Below are positions 20,425 through 29,639 of a DNA stretch of 64,000 nt, piece after piece (positions within the stretch are counted from its first letter, which is position 1; each line of letters starts with the position of its first letter). Under the pieces are notes generated by a model. It ran no database searches, was not told where the DNA came from, and saw only the letters and a program-made list of their open reading frames with translations. The stretch comes from Enterococcus malodoratus ATCC 43197 (lineage in GTDB: Bacteria > Bacillota > Bacilli > Lactobacillales > Enterococcaceae). The stretch spans positions 1,278,136 to 1,342,135 of the forward strand of contig NZ_KE136481.1 in the NCBI RefSeq assembly GCF_000407185.1. The letters are read 5' to 3'. The position numbers were made by a program, and so were the translations under genes.

Positions 20425-21756
20425 CTAAGAACGCTCCATCACTTGGCAGACGACGATCGCTTTAGCTACGATCACATTGTCGATATAAACTTCCAAGTCA
20501 ACTTTTGCCGAGCGTCTTCCTAGTTCTAGTGTTTTCGAATGAATCTCGATCTCGCTTTCCAATTGAATCAAACGTAAATAATGCAGATTCATTTGTTCGA
20601 TCAGAGTGTTGCGCCGCTGATCCATTAAAATACTTCGTTGAGCCACGTTCGCTACAATCTCGCTAAGTACCCCAAAGGAGATTGTTCCAACACTATTGAC
20701 CATTTGCGGAGTCACTTCAAATTTGAAGTAAGGATTTTCCAGCAGATTGTCTTCCCGATCCGTATCAATCGTCACGATGTCTCCAACAATTTGATCAGAG
20801 ATCGTATTAGACATTTGCGGTTGCCGTTGAACGAGCTGCATCGCCTTCATTACATCTTGACGGCTGACCATCCCAACTAAGGAAAGATCGTCTTTCACCA
20901 CCGGCATCATCTCAAGTCCATCCCAAATCATTTGATGACTGACCGAAGCCACACTCATGCTTTGTTTAACAACATTTGGATCGCGCGTCATTACGCGGTC
21001 AATTACTTGATTGTCGGCTTTGCCTAAAACATCTTTTGCCGTAACAACACCTAAAACCCGCATACTTTTATTTACAACTGGAAAACGTGAATGACCTGTT
21101 TTTTCGGACAAACGATGATAATTTGCAATCGTATCACCGGATTGTAAATAAACTGTTTTTTCTAACGGCATATAGATGTCGCTAACCTGCATGATATCTT
21201 TTTTAATCAATTGATCGCTCAAAGCTCGATTGATCATTGTCGCTACAGTAAAGGAATCATAGGTTGTACTCAAAACAGGTAATTCTAAATCATCGGCAAG
21301 TTTTGCAATCTCTGGTGTTGTGTCAAAGCCCCCGGTAATCAAGACCGCGGCACCATCCTGCAAGGCCAATTTTTGCGCCCCTTCGCGATTCCCGATGATC
21401 AATAATGATCCCGGTGTAATGTAACGGCGCATCGCCTCTTCAGTCATGGCACCGATAACAAATTTGTTCAAGTCCTTATCCAACCCATTAGATCCGCCTA
21501 AGACTTCGCCTTCAATGATTCGGACTACTTCACCGAAAGTCAGACGTTCGATATTTTTTTTCAATTTCCGTTCGATCCGAATCGTACCCACACGTTGAAT
21601 GGTCGAAACCAAACCAATGTTTTCCGCATCCTTGATCGCGCGGTAAGCCGTCCCTTCGCTCACACGCAAATTTTTTGCAATACTGCGAACGGAGATGCGT
21701 TCTCCCACTGGCAGATTTTCAATATGTTCCAAAATCAAATCATGTTTTGTCGCCAT
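20425..21756 (-). CDS. YtoI-like regulator: HTH, DRTGG, CBS pair and hotdog domains
   Basis: A 443-aa multi-domain protein. A GntR-like helix-turn-helix is at about residues 1-70 (SVRSIAKNLRVSEGTAYRAIKDAE), a DRTGG domain at about 75-180, two CBS domains at about 190-310 (ligand sensors, probably adenine nucleotides), and a hotdog thioesterase-like domain from about 330 to the end. This matches B. subtilis YtoI, whose role is unknown. It is likely a metabolite-sensing transcription factor. It is cotranscribed with nrnA. Confidence 0.88.
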   Translation of the reverse strand: MATKHDLILEHIENLPVGERISVRSIAKNLRVSEGTAYRAIKDAENIGLVSTIQRVGTIRIERKLKKNIERLTFGEVVRIIEGEVLGGSNGLDKDLNKFVIGAMTEEAMRRYITPGSLLIIGNREGAQKLALQDGAAVLITGGFDTTPEIAKLADDLELPVLSTTYDSFTVATMINRALSDQLIKKDIMQVSDIYMPLEKTVYLQSGDTIANYHRLSEKTGHSRFPVVNKSMRVLGVVTAKDVLGKADNQVIDRVMTRDPNVVKQSMSVASVSHQMIWDGLEMMPVVKDDLSLVGMVSRQDVMKAMQLVQRQPQMSNTISDQIVGDIVTIDTDREDNLLENPYFKFEVTPQMVNSVGTISFGVLSEIVANVAQRSILMDQRRNTLIEQMNLHYLRLIQLESEIEIHSKTLELGRRSAKVDLEVYIDNVIVAKAIVVCQVMERS

Positions 21757-21827
21757 AATTTCCTCCCGCTATAAAATTTATCTATTATAGTAGTACAGCT
21801 TAGCAAAACTAGTATAACAGAGTGCCT

Positions 21828-21877
21828 ATAAAAAAAGAAGTCAACCGTTACCATTCAAGTAACAATCAACTTCTTTT
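21828..21877 (-). terminator. Intrinsic terminator after the MFS gene
   Basis: Minus strand stem AAGAAGTTGA(TT)GTTAC / GTAAC(GG)TTGACTTCTT followed by TTTTT. Confidence 0.85.
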
Positions 21878-21892
21878 GTACTAATAAGCGTC

Positions 21893-23320
21893 TTAATTTA
21901 CTGCTTTTTTTCTGAAACGAACGAGCGATATTACTAAAGCTGTAGCACAAATCGCTAAGGATGCGATGAATGTCACACGCATACCGAAAATAAAAATATC
22001 TGGCCGGCCATCGATATAGGTCGTCACCCGTCGACCATACGAAACACTCATACCACCATATAAAATCGTCGTTGATAAAGCAATCCCGATAACCATGCCT
22101 AAATTGCGGGCAAATGAATTCATACTGCCGGCAACACCAAGATTTTCTTTATCTACGCTGCTCATAACGATCGTATTATTCGGTGATTGGAACAAGGCAT
22201 TCCCCATCCCCATAATCGCCGTTGCCAAAACATAATACCAAATCGGGCTCAGTTCATTCATGAACACGTACATTAATTGCGTGATTGACAACAGCAGCAG
22301 CCCCATCAGCACTAGTTTTTGCGGACCGATTTTATCCGTCAAATAACCGCTAAGCGGAGAGCCGATGACCATTAAGAATGGAAAGACCATCATCAATAAT
22401 CCTGCGTAACTAGCTGTTAATCCACGAGCGTTCTGCAAGTAGAACGGCATTACTACATTCACAAAAAAGTTCGCTGAAAAAATCAATAACGCGGTTATTA
22501 AACTCATCGTAAACATTTTATTCTTCAAAATGCTGAAGACTAATAATGGGTTTTCTTTACGTTTTTCCACTTGAATAAATAGGATGAAAAATACAATTGC
22601 GACAGCCAGCAGACTAAGCGGCAAAGCATGGATGTATCCAACCTCTTGTCCGATAAAGACTGCTCCGAAGAAACTCATGATCGTTATCGCAAAGGTTGCA
22701 AAACCCAGCCAATCGATTTTCTTTTTGGACATCGTAATATCCTTCGGCAAAAATTTTTCTCCGATCAAAATTGTTAGAATCCCTACCGGAACATTGATCC
22801 AGAAAATATACGACCAAGAGAAATGCGCCAAGATCAATCCGCCAATCCCGGGACCTGCGATCGAACCTAGAGAGACAAATGCACCGATTGCGCCTAACGC
22901 TCTTCCACGTTCTTTCATGGGAAAAACCTCTGTTGTGATTCCAGTATTCGTCGCCATCGTCATGCTGGCACCGATTCCTTGGATAACTCGGCCAAAGAGC
23001 AGCATCGCCAACGAATGATTAAAACCGCACAATAAAGAACCCAACGTGAATATGATCGTACCGATTCGATAGACCTTGATCTTCCCAAAACTGTCGCCGA
23101 CTTTTCCGAAAAGCAGTAGACAAGCACAAACGACCATCAAGTATATGGATACGACCCATTCTGCTTTATTCATCGGCACAGCCAAATCTCGTGAGATCGT
23201 TGGCAAAGCAATATTTACGATACTAGAATCCAACGTGGACATGAAAGTAAACATGGCGACTGATACTAAAATCCACCAGCGATTCTTTTGAACCACCGAA
23301 TCTTCTTGATAAGTTTTCAT
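21893..23320 (-). CDS. MFS multidrug exporter, DHA2 (14-helix) type
   Basis: A 475-aa major facilitator protein with about 14 membrane segments, the DHA2/EmrB-QacA length. The motif FGKVGDSFGKIKVYRIG between helices 2 and 3 and the antiporter motif C (GSIAGPGIGGLI) show a proton-coupled exporter. Probable substrates are drugs or toxic organic cations; specificity cannot be inferred. It stands alone with its own terminator, and no TetR or MarR regulator is adjacent. Confidence 0.87.
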   Translation of the reverse strand: MKTYQEDSVVQKNRWWILVSVAMFTFMSTLDSSIVNIALPTISRDLAVPMNKAEWVVSIYLMVVCACLLLFGKVGDSFGKIKVYRIGTIIFTLGSLLCGFNHSLAMLLFGRVIQGIGASMTMATNTGITTEVFPMKERGRALGAIGAFVSLGSIAGPGIGGLILAHFSWSYIFWINVPVGILTILIGEKFLPKDITMSKKKIDWLGFATFAITIMSFFGAVFIGQEVGYIHALPLSLLAVAIVFFILFIQVEKRKENPLLVFSILKNKMFTMSLITALLIFSANFFVNVVMPFYLQNARGLTASYAGLLMMVFPFLMVIGSPLSGYLTDKIGPQKLVLMGLLLLSITQLMYVFMNELSPIWYYVLATAIMGMGNALFQSPNNTIVMSSVDKENLGVAGSMNSFARNLGMVIGIALSTTILYGGMSVSYGRRVTTYIDGRPDIFIFGMRVTFIASLAICATALVISLVRFRKKAVN

Positions 23321-23530
23321 TAAAAGACTTCCTTCCGTTACAGTTAGCTTCGTACAGTCGACATCGCTTTTTCAAAATTCAGAAACGATGCTCTCTTCGC
23401 GCAAATGTCATTCAGCTAAAACTGCATGAACGCCATTTGTCAGCGACGAAAAACTGAACTGATAAAAATTAACCATAGTTATTCTATAGGAAAGTCTCCC
23501 CCAAAAGCAAACCAAAATAAAAACGAGAGA

Positions 23531-23737
23531 TTACTCTCCCGCTTCTTCACTATATTTTCCGTGTTCACGATCTTCAAAAGTCATGAAATAGCCATTCGTA
23601 ATCCTTTTTTCATACACATGATGACAATTTGGACATTCTACCGGCATCGATTCTTTGGGATGCTCTTGAACATTCAACACTTCATCAACAAAAAAATAGG
23701 TACCGCAATTAGGACATTTTAATGGTTTTTCCAACAT
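23531..23737 (-). CDS. Small double zinc-ribbon-like protein, 68 aa
   Basis: A short protein with two CxxC pairs, LKCPNCGTYFFVDEV and VECPNCHHVYEKRI, likely binding one or two Zn ions. The C-terminal part is acidic. The function is unknown; such ribbons bind nucleic acid or partner proteins. It has a GAGGG site before the ATG and lies upstream of the MFS gene on the same strand, 210 bases apart. It is short but the Cys spacing makes chance unlikely. Confidence 0.7.
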   Translation of the reverse strand: MLEKPLKCPNCGTYFFVDEVLNVQEHPKESMPVECPNCHHVYEKRITNGYFMTFEDREHGKYSEEAGE

Positions 23738-23811
23738 ATGACCAACCCTCTCTACATTTTCTTCTACTTCAATAATACTCCTTTTTCGCGAAAAAACAGA
23801 GTGGGAGGTAT

Positions 23812-23855
23812 CAAAAAAACTTCTCCCGCAAAAAAATGCTGGGAGAAGTTTTTGA
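23812..23855 (-). terminator. Intrinsic terminator of rnjB
   Basis: Minus strand: AAACTTCTCCC, a loop, GGGAGAAGTTTTTTT, directly behind the RNase J gene. Confidence 0.9.
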
Positions 23856-23861
23856 TTTTAA

Positions 23862-25550
23862 TTATTTACGGCGTCCGCGACGTTGGTTCGCTTCCATGAT
23901 TACTGGTAAAATCACGGGACGACGTTTGGTTTGTTCAAACAAATGACGGCTCAGCTGATCGCGAATGTCTTGCTTTAATTTGCTCCATTCAAAATCATCG
24001 GAATGCAAATGTTTTTCTACGATTTCACTAGTCGTTTCTGCACTTTCCTTAATCAAATCACGACTGGCTTTGATATACACAAACCCGCGTGAGGTAATTT
24101 GTGGTGCAGATACGATTTTTTTCAATTTACGGTCGATCGTCACTACGACAACAAAAATTCCGTCGTCTGACAAAACTTTACGATCGCGTAAAACGATATT
24201 GCCAATGTCACCGACTCCGATCCCATCGATCATAATGTTATCTGCCGGTACACTTCCAGCAGCGCTCATGTGTTTATTTTTATATTCCAACACATCGCCG
24301 CGGCCAGTAATGAAAATATCCTTGAACGGAATGCCTAGCTCATTGGCTAAACTAGCATGAGCGGCTAACTGACGGTATTCTCCTTGAACTGGAATGAAAT
24401 ATTTTGGTGACATAAAGTTCATCATCAATTGCAGATCACGAGGGTTGGCGTGGCCTGAAACACGTAAGTTTTCAGAAATGCTCTTCACGACTCCGCCCGC
24501 ACGATAGATCATATCTTCCGTTTTCGCAACAGTCGTTTCCATCGCAATCGTTGGTGTAGTAGTAATATACACCAAATCACCATCTTCGATCTTCACATTG
24601 CGATGCGAACGATTCGCCATTTTTTGTAATGACTTGATTGGTTCTCCCATACGGCCAGTCTCCAAGATGATCAATTCTTCTGGTTGATATTTCTTCATCT
24701 CTTTGACAGTTACCAGAATATCTTCCGGCACTTCTAATTTTTTCAGACGCATCGCTGTTTTAATGATGCGATCCAAATCTTGACCAGTCAGCACCACTTT
24801 GCGTCCAGCTTTTTTCGCTGCATTCAAAATTTGCTGTACCCGCTGCAGATTGCTTGCCACACTGGCAACGATGATTCGACCGTTCCACTCGTTGATGGTA
24901 TCGAAGACTTCGCTAGCAATTTCTCTTTCAGATGCTACTTGAATCGGATTTTCTGCATTAGAAGAAGAACTCAACAACGCTAGAACACCTTCAGAACCAA
25001 TTTCAGCTAAGCGACGATAATTAGTGGCATACATCGGAATTGCCGTTGGATCAAATTTGAAATCACCGGTGTAGACGACAGTTCCTTCTTCCGTTTTCAA
25101 ACTGATCCCAACCGAGTCAGGAATAGTGTGCGTCGTACGGAAGAAACTAATTACCGCCGTACCAAAATCGATCTCCGTATGCTCATCGATCACATGAAAA
25201 TCCTTGAAGCTTTTGCTTTCTTCGTTTTGACTCACGTTTAATTTTGCTAATTCGATCGTCAATTCGGTTCCGAAGACCGGCACCGCCACTTCAGAAACCA
25301 AATAAGGCAGTGCTCCGATTGCATCGGCATGCCCATGCGTCAAGAAAACCCCCGCTACACGATCTGCATTTTCAATTAAATAGGTAAAATCAGGAATGAC
25401 AACATCGATTCCTAATAATTCATTTTCTGGATACTTCAGTCCACAATCTAGGACAAAAATATCATTATCCACCTCAACCGCGTACATGTTTTTACCATTT
25501 TCACGTACTCCGCTGAAGGGAATTATTTTGACTGTACTCAAAATATCCAC
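23862..25550 (-). CDS. rnjB: Ribonuclease J2
   Basis: A 562-aa beta-CASP metallo-beta-lactamase RNase for mRNA decay and rRNA maturation. The beta-lactamase motif reads LTHGHADAIGALPYL, not the canonical HGHEDHIGG, so one metal-binding His is replaced by Ala. This is the RNase J2 pattern of streptococci and enterococci, where J2 has weak activity and acts in a complex with J1. Later motifs are complete: HTIPDSVG, YTGDFKFDP, SGHANPRDL, and the C-terminal domain ends in a basic NQRRGRRK tail. It is the last chromosomal gene before the integrative element. Confidence 0.92.
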   Translation of the reverse strand: MDILSTVKIIPFSGVRENGKNMYAVEVDNDIFVLDCGLKYPENELLGIDVVIPDFTYLIENADRVAGVFLTHGHADAIGALPYLVSEVAVPVFGTELTIELAKLNVSQNEESKSFKDFHVIDEHTEIDFGTAVISFFRTTHTIPDSVGISLKTEEGTVVYTGDFKFDPTAIPMYATNYRRLAEIGSEGVLALLSSSSNAENPIQVASEREIASEVFDTINEWNGRIIVASVASNLQRVQQILNAAKKAGRKVVLTGQDLDRIIKTAMRLKKLEVPEDILVTVKEMKKYQPEELIILETGRMGEPIKSLQKMANRSHRNVKIEDGDLVYITTTPTIAMETTVAKTEDMIYRAGGVVKSISENLRVSGHANPRDLQLMMNFMSPKYFIPVQGEYRQLAAHASLANELGIPFKDIFITGRGDVLEYKNKHMSAAGSVPADNIMIDGIGVGDIGNIVLRDRKVLSDDGIFVVVVTIDRKLKKIVSAPQITSRGFVYIKASRDLIKESAETTSEIVEKHLHSDDFEWSKLKQDIRDQLSRHLFEQTKRRPVILPVIMEANQRRGRRK

Positions 25551-25652
25551 CTCTCTAGTTTATTTATCTATTGTTTCAGCGTACTCAGACCCCGTAATCA
25601 GTTCGGTCTGTGCCAATACTCATTAGCTATTATACATGAATTGTTGGAGAAA

Positions 25653-25668
25653 CGCTAAAACCCTTGAT
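25653..25668. repeat. Inverted repeat, element-end copy
   Basis: The reverse complement reads ATCAAGGGTTTTAGCG. Its partner at 27194-27208 reads ATCAAGGTTTTAGCG, one G fewer, so 15 of 16 positions agree in opposite orientation. The two enclose exactly the integrase and DUF3173 genes, and this copy lies about 50 bases outside the integrase stop, where the left att site should be. Confidence 0.5.
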
Positions 25669-25719
25669 CTATCGACCTTTTAAGGATATTCATTTTGAAA
25701 TTGCACCAAGATTGCACCA

Positions 25720-26901
25720 TTAACATGTTGCTAAAAACCGTATATCTCCTCGATTGCCGTGGGCTATATTTAGATTTTTCATCGTTGGTTTTACTTTGAT
25801 CACACCTTTTAATTTTGATGCAACTTCAAAATTGCTATTGGGATAAAGATGTCCATAAGTTCCTAAAGTAGTTTGGATATCTTCATGCCCTAATCTATCT
25901 TTGATGATTAATGGATTTTCTCCCATCTGAATCAACAATGATGCATGTGAGTGCCTTAAAGCATGAATTTTAATTCTATGAACTCCTGCAATAGCAGAAT
26001 ACTTAATAATCGCATCTCTTACCGTATGATTTAATGTCGGTTCTCCATTATAGCTTAAAACAAATCCAGTTTTAACGATAGATTTTTGCACATCATGCCA
26101 AATCTTGAGGATTTCTAAAGTGTCAGCATCTAAGGCGAGAGTTCTCAAACTTGATTTTGTCTTAGGTTCCACAAACTTATATTCGTTTACCCTTTTGTAA
26201 TATAACGTCTTATTGATTCTTAAAACGCCAGTTTCAAAATCAATATCTTCCCATTGAACTGCCGTCGCTTCACCAATTCTCATCCCCGTCATGAACAAAA
26301 GCCATAGTGACACATACAGATAATGCTGGAAATAATCTTCCAAATAGAAACATGAAATTACTTTTTCAAATTCTTCTTTTGTCCAAAAATCAATTTCAGC
26401 TTTTCTATTCTTTACATTTCCAACAATTTTAGAAGGATTTCTTTCAGTAAGCCCTAAGATCATAGCTCGTTCCAAAACCATTGTAAGAAGTCCTTGAGTA
26501 GTCCGTACATAGGATGGTTTTAGTGTTTGAGAAAGTTTTGACTGCCATCTTTGAACATGGACAGGTTCAATTTCATTAATTGAAAAGCCATTAAAGTATG
26601 TGAAATGTTTATTGATCACCTTTTCTTTGTAATCATATGTTTGTGGCTTCACTTTCACTTTATACCAAGGAAGAAATATCTCTTCAAGAAAATTCTCAAA
26701 AAGCATGGTAGCCTTATTCTCGGTTGAATTATCTGGACCTTCCAATATAATCTTTGATAAAGCCATTCTCGCTTCTTTAATCGTTCGAAACCCACTCATA
26801 TATTTTTGGATTCTTTTTCCTTTTTCGTTGTATCCTAAATTAGCTCTAAAATAATAGGTTCCGTCTTCACTTTTCTTTATTATTTCTTTTGATTTTGCCA
26901 T
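25720..26901 (-). CDS. int: ICE tyrosine recombinase (integrase)
   Basis: A 393-aa phage/ICE integrase that excises and integrates the element. The N-terminal AP2-like arm-binding domain (TYYFRANLGYNEKGKRIQKYMSGFRTIKEA) and a SAM-like core-binding domain are followed by the catalytic domain with LLFMTGMRIGEATAVQWEDID (first Arg), ALRHSHASLLIQMG (HxxR), LGHEDIQTTLGTYGHLYP (His/Trp position and Tyr nucleophile). All catalytic residues are present. It lies at the left end, pointing outward to rnjB, with the usual small DUF3173 gene upstream. A GAGGAG site precedes the ATG. Family relatives carry Tn916-type and lactic acid bacterial ICEs. Confidence 0.93.
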   Translation of the reverse strand: MAKSKEIIKKSEDGTYYFRANLGYNEKGKRIQKYMSGFRTIKEARMALSKIILEGPDNSTENKATMLFENFLEEIFLPWYKVKVKPQTYDYKEKVINKHFTYFNGFSINEIEPVHVQRWQSKLSQTLKPSYVRTTQGLLTMVLERAMILGLTERNPSKIVGNVKNRKAEIDFWTKEEFEKVISCFYLEDYFQHYLYVSLWLLFMTGMRIGEATAVQWEDIDFETGVLRINKTLYYKRVNEYKFVEPKTKSSLRTLALDADTLEILKIWHDVQKSIVKTGFVLSYNGEPTLNHTVRDAIIKYSAIAGVHRIKIHALRHSHASLLIQMGENPLIIKDRLGHEDIQTTLGTYGHLYPNSNFEVASKLKGVIKVKPTMKNLNIAHGNRGDIRFLATC

Positions 26902-26934
26902 AGTTCTTGCTCCTCACTTTCATAGGTACAAAAA

Positions 26935-27135
26935 CTAATCATTACTACATAATTCTGTAAAATTGATTCCTAAAATCTCTTCCACAGCCTCGCGAGGAAC
27001 CCGATCAAGTTTTTTTGATTCGTAATAAGTATGTCCTTTATCAATCATCAAGTTCTTTGCTCGTTTAATGATGTCTGCTGCAAAATATTTTCCATAGCCT
27101 AATTCAACTAAATCCTTTTTTGTAACAGTAATCAT
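26935..27135 (-). CDS. DUF3173 small protein (excisionase-like position)
   Basis: A 66-aa protein beginning MITVTKKDLVELGYGKYFAADIIKRAKN, with a predicted helix-turn-helix and the REAVEEILGI end typical of DUF3173. It is encoded directly upstream of ICE integrases in many Firmicutes, the place of an excisionase or recombination directionality factor. That role is inferred from location only. The start is at ATG 27135, with AAAGGGG 4 bases upstream; the longer frame lacks this. Confidence 0.82.
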   Translation of the reverse strand: MITVTKKDLVELGYGKYFAADIIKRAKNLMIDKGHTYYESKKLDRVPREAVEEILGINFTELCSND

Positions 27136-27193
27136 ATTACCCCTTTCTTTACAGGCTATAGACTTCAATTCCCGTAATTATTATAGCAGGTTT

Positions 27194-27208
27194 ATCAAGG
27201 TTTTAGCG
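27194..27208. repeat. Inverted repeat, inner copy upstream of the DUF3173 gene
   Basis: Sequence ATCAAGGTTTTAGCG, the partner of the site at 25653-25668. It sits about 60 bases upstream of the DUF3173 start, where a regulator or recombinase could bind. Confidence 0.5.
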
Positions 27209-27332
27209 CTGTAACACTCTATTATTATCCATTTCATAATCATTATCTCTGTTTGTAATAGGCCTGATGAACTAAAAATATTACTTCGATATTTTAAAAT
27301 AAAAAATTATACTTTTCTTTCATCAAATTACC

Positions 27333-28140
27333 GGTTCTGTTGCGAAGTTTGAAAATCAAACGCGCCCTCTCTGAACTCCAAATATCTTAGGCTGTTATTC
27401 CCATTAATACCTTGATTTCAGTAGACACCGAAAAGCCGAAGAGCGTTCCATTTCTTCGGTTCTTTTTATATATTCCTCGAATGGTCTCCATGCCCTTAAT
27501 CGTGGAAGAGGCTGTACGGAGACTTTGATAAAATTTATTTCGTCGTTTAATAGGTCGATGGTCTTGTTCTATTAAATTGTTAAGATACTTCACAGTTCGG
27601 TGCTCTGTCTTAGTATATAAACCCACACTCTGTAACTTTCTAAAGGCGGAGCCAAGAGAAGGTGCTTTATCGGTCACAATTGCTTTCGGCTCACCAAACT
27701 GTTTATGGAGTCGTTTTAAGAAAGCATAGGCTGCTTGCGTATCCCGTTTCTTTCGTAACCAGATATCTAAGGTTAAGCCGTCCGCATCAATTGCACGATA
27801 AAGATAATGCCAACGTCCCTTAATTTTGATATAGGTTTCGTCCATTTTCCATGAATAGAAGGATTGTCTATTTTTCTTCTTCCAAAGATAATAGAGGACT
27901 TTGCTGTACTCTTGCACCCAACGATAAATCGTAGTATGACAAACATTTATTCCACGATCATATAACAATTCCTGAACTTCACGATAGCTTAGATTGTAAC
28001 GCAGGTAGTAACCAACAGCGACAATAATGACGTCTTTTTTGAATTGTTTGCCTTTAAAATGATTCATTACTCTGTCCTCTCTGTCTTTTTTCTCAATTTT
28101 ACACTAAAATAGATTTTTTGGAAAACTTTGCAACAGAACC
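27333..28140 (-). mobile_element. IS6-family insertion sequence (ISS1/IS1216-like), copy A
   Basis: An 808-bp element with terminal repeats GGTTCTGTTGCGAAGTTT (left) and the reverse complement of GGTTCTGTTGCAAAGTTT (right), differing at one base. It carries one transposase gene on the minus strand. The 8 bases on each side (AAATTACC and GGAATAGC) do not match, so there is no target-site duplication; the copy probably arose through a replicative cointegrate or rearrangement. Confidence 0.95.
27387..28067 (-). CDS. IS6-family transposase
   Basis: A 226-aa DDE transposase. The N-terminal helix-turn-helix (LSYREVQELLYDRGINVCHTTIYRWVQEY) and the DDE residues (KMDETYIK, VTDKAPS, NLIEQDHRPIKRR) are intact, so it should be active. 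It differs at many residues from the transposase at 39366-40046 (for example KVLYYLWKKKNRQSF against KLLYQIWKKKNKKSF), so these are two different IS6 members. Confidence 0.95.
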   Translation of the reverse strand: MNHFKGKQFKKDVIIVAVGYYLRYNLSYREVQELLYDRGINVCHTTIYRWVQEYSKVLYYLWKKKNRQSFYSWKMDETYIKIKGRWHYLYRAIDADGLTLDIWLRKKRDTQAAYAFLKRLHKQFGEPKAIVTDKAPSLGSAFRKLQSVGLYTKTEHRTVKYLNNLIEQDHRPIKRRNKFYQSLRTASSTIKGMETIRGIYKKNRRNGTLFGFSVSTEIKVLMGITA

Positions 28141-28479
28141 GGAATAGCTACTCTTCAAGATCAAGAGCGTCCAATCATCCACTCTGATCGTGGCGCTCAT
28201 TATCGATGGCCAGGTTGGATTGAACGAATGAACAAAGCAAACCTGTCTAGGTCCATGTCTAAAAAGGGGTGCTCACCAGATAACTCAGCGTGCGAAGGTT
28301 TCTTTGCACGATTAAAAAATGAGGTGTTTTATCAGCGTGATTGGAAAAACACAACAATTAATCAATTTATAAATCAATTGGATGACTACATCCATTGGTA
28401 TAATAATCAACGGATCAAGTTATCTTTAGGAGGACTAAGTCCTCTTCAATATCGGAAAAAGCAAGGATGTATTTGTTAA
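28141..28479 (+). pseudogene. IS3-family transposase OrfB, C-terminal fragment
   Basis: The frame is open from the exact IS6 boundary (GIATLQDQERPIIHSDRGAHY) to a stop at 28479. It shows IS3 OrfB hallmarks: HSDRGAHY with a DDE Asp, GCSPDNSACEGFFARLKNE with the catalytic Glu, and WYNNQRIKLSLGGLSPLQYR. The N-terminal two thirds are gone, cut by the IS6 element, so it cannot act. An internal ATG exists but a 83-aa piece would not function. Confidence 0.9.
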
Positions 28480-28574
28480 ACATGGTCCAGAAAAACATCC
28501 GCACCCCCTTTCCTACATTTTAAAGGTGCCGTTGACAATAGTATCAAAATTTCCAATATTTCTACAGTTATATC

Positions 28575-28623
28575 TAAAAAATCAAACATTCCTAAATCAA
28601 TCGTAATACTTAGGAATGTTTGA
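28575..28623 (-). terminator. Intrinsic terminator of the sugar-acid operon
   Basis: A 14-bp perfect stem (TCAAACATTCCTAA / TTAGGAATGTTTGA) followed by a T-run on the minus strand, about 100 bases beyond the PTE-family gene. Confidence 0.88.
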
Positions 28624-28725
28624 TATATAAGTACTATTCTATTGCATAGTTATCTTTTTTTATATCTTCTGCTAACTGTTTTTTACTGTCCAACTCTAGA
28701 TACATTGTTTATCCAAATCAGCATC

Positions 28726-29628
28726 TTATTCACTCAAAATACGAATAGGATTTATCTTAATCATTTTATTAAAAGCTGTTTCACTAATTACTTTTAACAA
28801 TTCTTCTTTCAAACTTGTTAAAATATAGGTAAGACCTGGAGTCCCTCCATAAGTAGGTAAATATTTTTTTCGCCCCATGTCACCTGAGAGACAAATCTGA
28901 TTCTCATAACCAGCATCAACTAATCTTTTGATTAATTGTACTCGATCTGCATCATGATTCGTCAACTCTCTACCAATATGATCCATACAAATACTTGCTC
29001 CTGTTTCACATATTTGAGCTAAATAATGAAAATCCTTAGTTAAATCTACATGACTCAAACAAATACTACTTGCATTTGCACCGTTCTTTGTTAAATAATC
29101 AATTTGCTCCAATCCCATCGTTCCATCATCACAATGTGTAATAATAGGAATCCCTGTTTCTTTTTGTACTTGTCCGGCTATCGCCAAAATTCTTTGTTCG
29201 GCAAATGTAACCTCATTTTTACTAGTACCTACTTTCATTGCTCCTGGCAGAAGGCTTTGTGAAGTAACTCCACGGGTTATTTCAGAATAAAGCAACTCAA
29301 AAACCTCATTATCATTGAGTGTAGTCAACCATTTTGGCTGAAATTCCTCTTTATGAAATCCCGTAACAAATAATACATTCACTCCAGTAGCTTCAGCTAT
29401 CATTTTCAAAGCTAACGGGTTTCGTCCATAATTAATTGGTGTTAAATCAACAATAGTATTTCCACCAACTTGCTTAAAAGCCATAACTTCCGCAATACTA
29501 TGATAAATATCATCCAATGTATAATCTTCGTATTTTCTTAATTCATTAGGAATAACATATAAATGTTCATGAATAAATGTTGTGCCCAAAGAATGGGTTT
29601 CAATTGGACCTATAACTGTATTAATCAT
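28726..29628 (-). CDS. Phosphotriesterase-family hydrolase (probable sugar lactonase)
   Basis: A 300-aa amidohydrolase of the PTE/COG1735 family. The metal motif FIHEHLYV is near residue 20, and HCDDGTMG, CLSHVDLTKDF, MDHIGREL and LSGDMGRKKYL supply the other expected ligands. Known members hydrolyse lactones, including phosphorylated aldonolactones, rather than true phosphotriesters. Within this operon a lactone of galactonate or its 6-phosphate is the logical substrate (inference). The start is at ATG 29628 with AGGGG 8 bases upstream, just after the DgoD stop. It is the last gene of the operon. Confidence 0.8.
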   Translation of the reverse strand: MINTVIGPIETHSLGTTFIHEHLYVIPNELRKYEDYTLDDIYHSIAEVMAFKQVGGNTIVDLTPINYGRNPLALKMIAEATGVNVLFVTGFHKEEFQPKWLTTLNDNEVFELLYSEITRGVTSQSLLPGAMKVGTSKNEVTFAEQRILAIAGQVQKETGIPIITHCDDGTMGLEQIDYLTKNGANASSICLSHVDLTKDFHYLAQICETGASICMDHIGRELTNHDADRVQLIKRLVDAGYENQICLSGDMGRKKYLPTYGGTPGLTYILTSLKEELLKVISETAFNKMIKINPIRILSE

Positions 29629-29639
29629 GTGCTCATCCC

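Noticed and set aside
22584..23018. 144-aa frame opposite the MFS gene
   Set aside because: It is an antisense shadow of a membrane protein gene; no ribosome-binding site or independent signature.
25551..25719. attL core assigned to the GGTGCAAT direct repeats at the integrase stop
   Set aside because: The two short repeats are adjacent to each other within 25 bases and no partner at the far element end is visible, so the core cannot be fixed.
28141..28479. Complete small gene of 83 aa starting at the internal ATG
   Set aside because: The frame is open up to the IS boundary and matches the end of an IS3 transposase, so it is a fragment.
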